A stretch of 64,000 bases of DNA from Pelagibius litoralis (GTDB taxonomy: Bacteria; Pseudomonadota; Alphaproteobacteria; Kiloniellales; Kiloniellaceae). Positions 60,256 to 64,000 of this stretch are shown one piece after another. The stretch's first letter is position 1, and every line of letters begins with the position of its first letter. The notes beneath the pieces were generated by a model. That model ran no database searches and had not been told where the DNA came from. It was given only the letters and a program-made list of their open reading frames with translations. The stretch covers positions 119,252-183,251 of the forward strand of contig NZ_JAAQPH010000014.1 in assembly GCF_011683915.1 (NCBI RefSeq), given 5' to 3'. The position numbers were made by a program, and so were the translations under genes.

Positions 60256-62148
60256 TCAACCGGCTTTCGGGTATCCGATACCGGCCAGCGTTTCCTTGAT
60301 TTCGTCCAGAATGGCCGGGTCGTCGATGGTCGCCGGCGGTTTGAATTCCTCCCCGTCGGCGATCTTGCGCATGGTGGCGCGCAGGATCTTGCCGGAGCGT
60401 GTCTTGGGCAGGCGCTGTACCACGGCGGCGGACTTGAAAGCCGCCACCGGGCCGATGCGGTCGCGCACCATCTGCACCACCTCCTGCGTCACCGCGCCGT
60501 CACCGGCCCCCGCCTTCAGCACGACAAAGCCGACCGGCAGTTGGCCCTTCAGGGTATCGGCCACGCCGATCACCGCGCACTCGGCCACGTCGGGGTGGGC
60601 GGCCAGCACCTCCTCCATCGCGCCGGTGGAAAGGCGATGCCCGGCGACATTGATGATGTCGTCGGTGCGCGCCATGACGTGGATATAGCCGTCCTCGTCG
60701 ATGATCCCGGCATCGCCGGTTTCGTAGTAGCCGGGGTAGTTGGCGAGGTAGGAATGGAAGTAGCGCTCCTTGGCGTTCCACAGCGTTGGAAAGGTGCCCG
60801 GCGGCATCGGCAGCTTGCCGGCCAGGGCGCCGATGGTGCCGGCCGGCACCTCGTGACCCTCGGCATCCAGCACCCGGAGGTCCCAGCCCGGCGTCGGCCG
60901 GGTGGGCGAACCGGCCCTGACCGGCAGCAGCTCGATGCCCAGGCAGTTGGAAGCGATGGCCCAGCCGGTTTCGGTCTGCCACCAGTGATCGATCACCGGC
61001 ACCCCGAGCTTTTCCTCGGCCCAGGTCAGGGTATCGGGATCGCAGCGTTCGCCGGCCAGGAAGAGGGCGCGGAAATGGCTGAGGTCGTACTTGCCGATAT
61101 GCTCGCCTTCCGGGTCCTGCTGGCGGATCGCGCGAAAGGCCGTCGGCGCGGTGAACAGGCTGACCGCCTTGTGCTGGCTGATCACCCGCCAGAAGGCGCC
61201 CGGGTCCGGCGTGCCCACCGGCTTGCCCTCATAGAACAGCGTGGTCGCGCCGTGTAGCAGCGGGGCATAGACGATATAGGAATGCCCGACCACCCAGCCG
61301 ACGTCGGAGGCCGACCAGTACACCTCCCCCGGGTCGATGTTGTAGATGTTCTTCATCGTCCACTTCAGCGCCACCGCATGGCCGCCGTTGTCGCGCACGA
61401 TGCCCTTGGGCTGGCCGGTGGTGCCGGAGGTGTAGAGGATGTAGAGCGGGTCGGTCGCGGCGACCGGCACCGGCCCGTGAGGTTCCGCTGCCGTCATCAC
61501 GTCGTCCCAATTCTCGTCGCGGCCGTCGACCAGATCGGCCGCCACCTGCGGGCGCTGCAGGATCAGGCAGAAGTCCGGCTTGTGGGCCGCCATGTCGATG
61601 GCCGCATCCAGCAGCGGCTTGTAGGCGATGACCTTGGCCACCTCGATCCCGCAGGAGGCGGAGACAATGGCCTTGGGCGTCGCGTCGTCGATGCGGGTTG
61701 CCAGTTCGTTGGCGGCGAAGCCGCCGAAGACCACGGAGTGGACGGCGCCCAGGCGGGCGCAGGCCAGCATCGCCACCGCCGCTTCCGGCACCATGGGCAT
61801 GTAGACGATGACCCGGTCGCCCTTGCCGACACCGCGGGCCGCCAGGGCGCCTGCGAAGCGCGCCACCTGGTCCTGCAGTTCGGTGTAGGTGATGGTGCGG
61901 ACCGTATCGGTGACCGGGCTGTCATAGATGATCGCCGCCTGCGCGCCGCGGCCGTTCTTCACATGGCGGTCGACGGCATTGTAGCAGGTGTTCAACTCGC
62001 CGCCGGCAAACCAGCGGTAATAGGGCGGATCGCTGTCGTCGAGGACCCTGTCCCATCTGGTAACCCAGTCGATGTCCTCGGCCGCCGCCGCCCAAAAGGC
62101 TTCGGGATCGGCCTGAGCGGCCTGATAAACCTCGTCGTAACGCCCCAT
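60256..62148 (-). CDS. prpE: propionyl-CoA synthetase (acyl-CoA synthetase family)
   Basis: A 630-aa ANL-superfamily ligase. YQAAQADPEAFWAAAAEDIDW and NTCYNAVDRHV open it; AMP-binding motif ILYTSGTTGQPKGIV, then DHWWQTETGWAI, ARTDDIINVAGHRLSTG (A8 hinge) and KTRSGKILR with the adenylating Lys. DHWWQTETGW and overall size fit PrpE rather than acetyl-CoA synthetase. It activates propionate, feeding the methylcitrate or methylmalonyl routes; no prpB/C/D genes are nearby. Transcribed alone. Confidence 0.93.
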   Translation of the reverse strand: MGRYDEVYQAAQADPEAFWAAAAEDIDWVTRWDRVLDDSDPPYYRWFAGGELNTCYNAVDRHVKNGRGAQAAIIYDSPVTDTVRTITYTELQDQVARFAGALAARGVGKGDRVIVYMPMVPEAAVAMLACARLGAVHSVVFGGFAANELATRIDDATPKAIVSASCGIEVAKVIAYKPLLDAAIDMAAHKPDFCLILQRPQVAADLVDGRDENWDDVMTAAEPHGPVPVAATDPLYILYTSGTTGQPKGIVRDNGGHAVALKWTMKNIYNIDPGEVYWSASDVGWVVGHSYIVYAPLLHGATTLFYEGKPVGTPDPGAFWRVISQHKAVSLFTAPTAFRAIRQQDPEGEHIGKYDLSHFRALFLAGERCDPDTLTWAEEKLGVPVIDHWWQTETGWAIASNCLGIELLPVRAGSPTRPTPGWDLRVLDAEGHEVPAGTIGALAGKLPMPPGTFPTLWNAKERYFHSYLANYPGYYETGDAGIIDEDGYIHVMARTDDIINVAGHRLSTGAMEEVLAAHPDVAECAVIGVADTLKGQLPVGFVVLKAGAGDGAVTQEVVQMVRDRIGPVAAFKSAAVVQRLPKTRSGKILRATMRKIADGEEFKPPATIDDPAILDEIKETLAGIGYPKAG

Positions 62149-62401
62149 GATGCTTCCGCTCCCCGGATGACAAACCGCTCGTGACGCCCAGTTTTTTTAT
62201 TGTTCTGCTTTGGCCCAAGCATAAGCGCCAAACCGTGGAAACGAAAGCCCGTCCAAAGCGGCCTAGGGGCTGAAGCCGCCTGCGACAAAACGACCGGGGG
62301 CGGCGGTTTTCCTCGAAACCCCAATCCCGAGTTCCCAGGTCAGGTATGCCGACAGGACGTCGGTAAAACTGGGCCAACGAACGACAAAAAAGGATCGTCT
62401 C

Positions 62402-63112
62402 TTGCGTCACCTCCCCTACCTCGTGGGCGGCTTCATGCTGCTGCCGCTGCTGATCTGGCTGGTTCTCTGGTTGGTGTTCTTCCCCGGGCCCAAGCACGGG
62501 CTGGACGTGCCCCTGACGGCGGCGATGCTGGCCACCTCCATGCCGCTGGTGCTGTGGTTCTTCCTGGCCAACCTGGGTTTCCTCGCCAACTCCATCGGCG
62601 GCGCCAACGAATACGACAAGCCACGTCAGGGCCTGGTGCGGGGCATCGTCGCGCTGCTGCCGTCCTCGGCCCTGATCATCGGGCTGCTCAGCCTGCCGGT
62701 GCTGTTTCTCCAGGGGCAGCCGACGGCGCTGCTGGGCCTGCCGCTGCTCACCGGCGTGATCATCTTCTTTGCCATCCGCCACGGCGAAAACGCCCGCGGG
62801 ACCGACCGGGCCCGGTCGGTGCAGAGGACCCCGGCGGAGAGCGCCCCCGTCATGGAAAGGCACGACGCCCCGAGCGTCCTGCAGCAGGCCGCCGGCCTCA
62901 CCCTGCGCTTGATATACGCCGTGCCGCTGGCCGGCTGGCTCATCGAGGATGCGGTGAAGGGCCGCGAGAGCGCCAAGCTGTTCTTCGCCCTCAACTGCCT
63001 CTTCGCGCTGCTCGCCGCCATCGCCGTCTTCGGCTATCCGGTCCTCATCGTCTTCGCGCTCGTCATGGTGCCGGTGGTCTTCGCCGGCATCTTCTGGACG
63101 ACACGGGCATAA
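62402..63112 (+). CDS. multi-spanning membrane protein of unknown function
   Basis: A 236-aa protein with about six TM helices (YLVGGFMLLPLLIWLVLWLVFF, TAAMLATSMPLVLWFFLANL, GIVALLPSSALIIGLLSLPVLF, LLGLPLLTGVIIFFAI, KLFFALNCLFALLAAIAVFGY, VLIVFALVMVPVVFAGIFW) and one hydrophilic cytoplasmic loop (about 130-165). The start is TTG 62402, after AAAAAAGGATCG. No transport motif is recognisable. Divergent from prpE, alone in its unit. Confidence 0.75.
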   Translation: MRHLPYLVGGFMLLPLLIWLVLWLVFFPGPKHGLDVPLTAAMLATSMPLVLWFFLANLGFLANSIGGANEYDKPRQGLVRGIVALLPSSALIIGLLSLPVLFLQGQPTALLGLPLLTGVIIFFAIRHGENARGTDRARSVQRTPAESAPVMERHDAPSVLQQAAGLTLRLIYAVPLAGWLIEDAVKGRESAKLFFALNCLFALLAAIAVFGYPVLIVFALVMVPVVFAGIFWTTRA

Positions 63113-63148
63113 GCCGCCTGCGATATCGTTGCGTGATCCGTGGGGAAG

Positions 63149-63281
63149 CCCCTTCACCCCGACCCTCTCCCACGGAGGGGAGAGGGGGAACCCAAAAGGG
63201 CCGCTGAAAAACCCTCTCCCCTCTGTGGGAGAGGGAGGGGCCCGCGCAGCGGGAGGGTGAGGGGCGTCCCGCGCAAGCGGG
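63149..63281. repeat. REP-like palindromic cluster (CCCTCTCCC family), copy B
   Basis: Modules CCCTTCACCCCGACCCTCTCCC, CCCTCTCCCCTCTGTGGGAG and GGGCCCGCGCAGCGGGAGGG repeat those at 29989-30139 in the opposite orientation. It lies between the membrane protein and GNAT genes. Confidence 0.85.
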
Positions 63282-63360
63282 AAGACATGAGAGGCGCCAG
63301 CCTGCTTGTGATCGCCCGATCACCTTCTTAGACTTCCCGGCTTCAACAAAGGGAGGCGGT

Positions 63361-63822
63361 ATGTCCGGAAATCTCGTCGTGCGCCCCGTCGCGCGTGAAG
63401 ACCACACCCAGTGGCTGCCGCTCTGGGACGGCTACAACGCCTTCTACGGCCGCAGCGGCGCCACGGCGCTGCAGCCGGAGATCACCGCCATGACCTGGGT
63501 GCGTTTCTTCGACCCCTATGAGCCGGTCCACGCCCTGGTCGCCGAGCAGGACGGGAAGCTCCTTGGCCTCACCCACTACCTCTATCACCGCAGTACGACG
63601 ATGATCGAGGCCAACTGCTACCTGCAGGATCTTTTCACCACGCAGGACGCACGCGGCCAGGGCGTCGGCCGCGCCCTCATCGAGGCGGTCTACCGGGAGG
63701 CCAAGGCGGCCGGCGCTACGCGGGTCTACTGGCTGACCCACGAAACCAACGAGACGGCGATGAAGCTCTACGACAAGGTCGCGGAGAAGTCGGGCTTCCT
63801 GGTCTATCGCCAAGAGCTTTAG
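63361..63822 (+). CDS. GNAT-family N-acetyltransferase
   Basis: A 153-aa GNAT enzyme. NLVVRPVAREDHTQWLPLWDGYNAFYGR is the usual opening, and YLQDLFTTQDARGQGVGRALIEAVYREAKAAGATRVYWLTHETNETAMKLYDKVAEKSGF contains the acetyl-CoA site QGVGRAL and the terminal motif. RBS AGGGAGGCGGT. Acceptor unknown. It stands just before the REP fragment and insertion sequence at the right edge. Confidence 0.93.
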   Translation: MSGNLVVRPVAREDHTQWLPLWDGYNAFYGRSGATALQPEITAMTWVRFFDPYEPVHALVAEQDGKLLGLTHYLYHRSTTMIEANCYLQDLFTTQDARGQGVGRALIEAVYREAKAAGATRVYWLTHETNETAMKLYDKVAEKSGFLVYRQEL

Positions 63823-63854
63823 GCTATCCGGAAACATCCAGATCCGCACCTGCC

Positions 63855-63875
63855 ATGGATGCCCGGGTCAAGCCC
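63855..63875. repeat. left part of a REP palindrome interrupted by an insertion sequence
   Basis: ATGGATGCCCGGGTCAAGCCC is the left arm and loop of a common alphaproteobacterial palindrome expected to continue GGGCATGAC. The sequence instead switches at 63876 to insertion-sequence DNA, so the element landed in the right arm. Confidence 0.5.
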
Positions 63876-63906
63876 ACTGGTGTCCGGTTTAGATTTGGTG
63901 GACTGA

Positions 63907-63983
63907 GCGCACGGTGTTGATTCTACTGGTGTCCAAGCGTTTGGCGACGTCCTGGGACACGAGAAAGGAACAACACCGTGCGC
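63907..63983 (+). promoter_or_regulatory. long-range hairpin covering the transposase start codon
   Basis: GCGCACGGTGTTG (63907-63919) is the exact reverse complement of CAACACCGTGCGC (63971-63983), which contains the GTG start at 63978. A smaller GTGTCC/GGACAC pair lies inside. A read-through transcript from outside would fold and hide the start, a known way for insertion sequences to limit unwanted transposase. Confidence 0.6.
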
Positions 63984-64000
63984 CACCACAATAGCGTTTT
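63978..64000 (+). CDS. IS4-family transposase, first codons only
   Basis: GTG at 63978 begins MRHHNSVF, the typical N-terminus of IS4-family transposases carrying a DUF4372 domain. GAAAGGAACAACACC upstream supplies the ribosome site. Only eight residues are inside the window, so identification rests on this motif and its position inside insertion-sequence-like DNA. Confidence 0.55.

Larger units (their letters stand above)
63876..64000 (+). mobile_element. left end of an IS4-family insertion sequence, cut by window edge
   Basis: ACTGGTGTCC occurs at 63876-63885 and again at 63925-63934. The following leader carries a transposase start with an IS4-family (DUF4372-type) N-terminus. The left boundary is placed where the REP palindrome is broken. 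The right end is outside the window, so terminal repeats and target duplication cannot be checked. Confidence 0.65.

Noticed and set aside
1..64000. tRNA, rRNA or CRISPR loci
   Set aside because: No tRNA-like TTCGAATCC arm with a matching acceptor stem, no rRNA motif and no regularly spaced short repeats were found on reading both strands.

Overview
The window is a GC-rich bacterial chromosome segment with the gene content of an alphaproteobacterium, most likely a Rhodospirillales-type lineage (Rhodovibrionaceae/Kiloniellaceae relatives fit best). This rests on gene families and order, not on a database search. The indicators are yebC - YmdB-type phosphoesterase - formyl-THF cyclo-ligase - 6S RNA - zapA - DUF4164 - tkt, the alphaproteobacterial families DUF1465/RcdA, DUF1013/TrcR and DUF1192, an efp/IMPase pair, and several intergenic palindromic repeat families. 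It is ordinary chromosome with scattered accessory patches; I saw no tRNA, rRNA, CRISPR array or prophage.

Layout. 1-16.8 kb is core: YebC (cut by the left edge), a small MCP-tail-like protein, YmdB-type phosphoesterase, the 6S RNA/zapA block, a tkt-fba(class I)-gap glycolysis/Calvin-type operon ending in a strong terminator, a ThiE-like protein with an unknown partner, efp, IMPase, an OmpA-domain protein, a MotA/MotB-like pair and a type II NADH dehydrogenase. 16.8-24.6 kb is accessory: a LysR/SDR pair, two NTF2-fold proteins, a methyltransferase, a serine hydrolase, and a TetR-controlled NTF2/alcohol dehydrogenase/tautomerase unit bounded by a partial duplication of the 3' end of the neighbouring ABC exporter gene. 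24.6-32.7 kb carries the ABC exporter, rpmE, RcdA-like DUF1465, an Hsp20 gene behind a probable ROSE RNA thermometer, FetAB, and a thioesterase/hydrolase/sulfhydrylase group. 32.7-33.6 kb has no gene but holds a candidate sRNA with anti-Shine-Dalgarno motifs.

33.6-41 kb holds a DUF6152/membrane pair, an auxin-efflux-type carrier, a TAXI-type TRAP transporter (fused permease plus binding protein) and DAHP synthase behind an attenuator-like terminator. 41.4-45.5 kb is a coherent arginine-catabolism locus: NhaC-family antiporter, ornithine cyclodeaminase, arginase and a divergent Lrp regulator, together turning arginine into ornithine and then proline. 45.5-47.3 kb is a MarR regulator divergent from two VOC proteins and a DUF1428 protein, sharing one palindromic operator. 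48-51.5 kb is a DctB/DctD-type two-component system and DUF1192. 51.7-63.8 kb contains a quinone oxidoreductase, TrcR, a DUF5996 protein, a LysR/aldo-keto reductase operon, a striking cyclooxygenase-like haem peroxidase, an SDR, propionyl-CoA synthetase, a membrane protein and a GNAT acetyltransferase. The right edge enters an IS4-family insertion sequence that appears to have landed inside a REP palindrome.

The most interesting items are the prostaglandin-synthase-like peroxidase (57.7-59.3 kb), the repeat family whose internal hairpin is flipped between copies and whose ends supply stop codons, the ROSE thermometer, the candidate anti-SD sRNA and the duplicated exporter tail around the TetR island.
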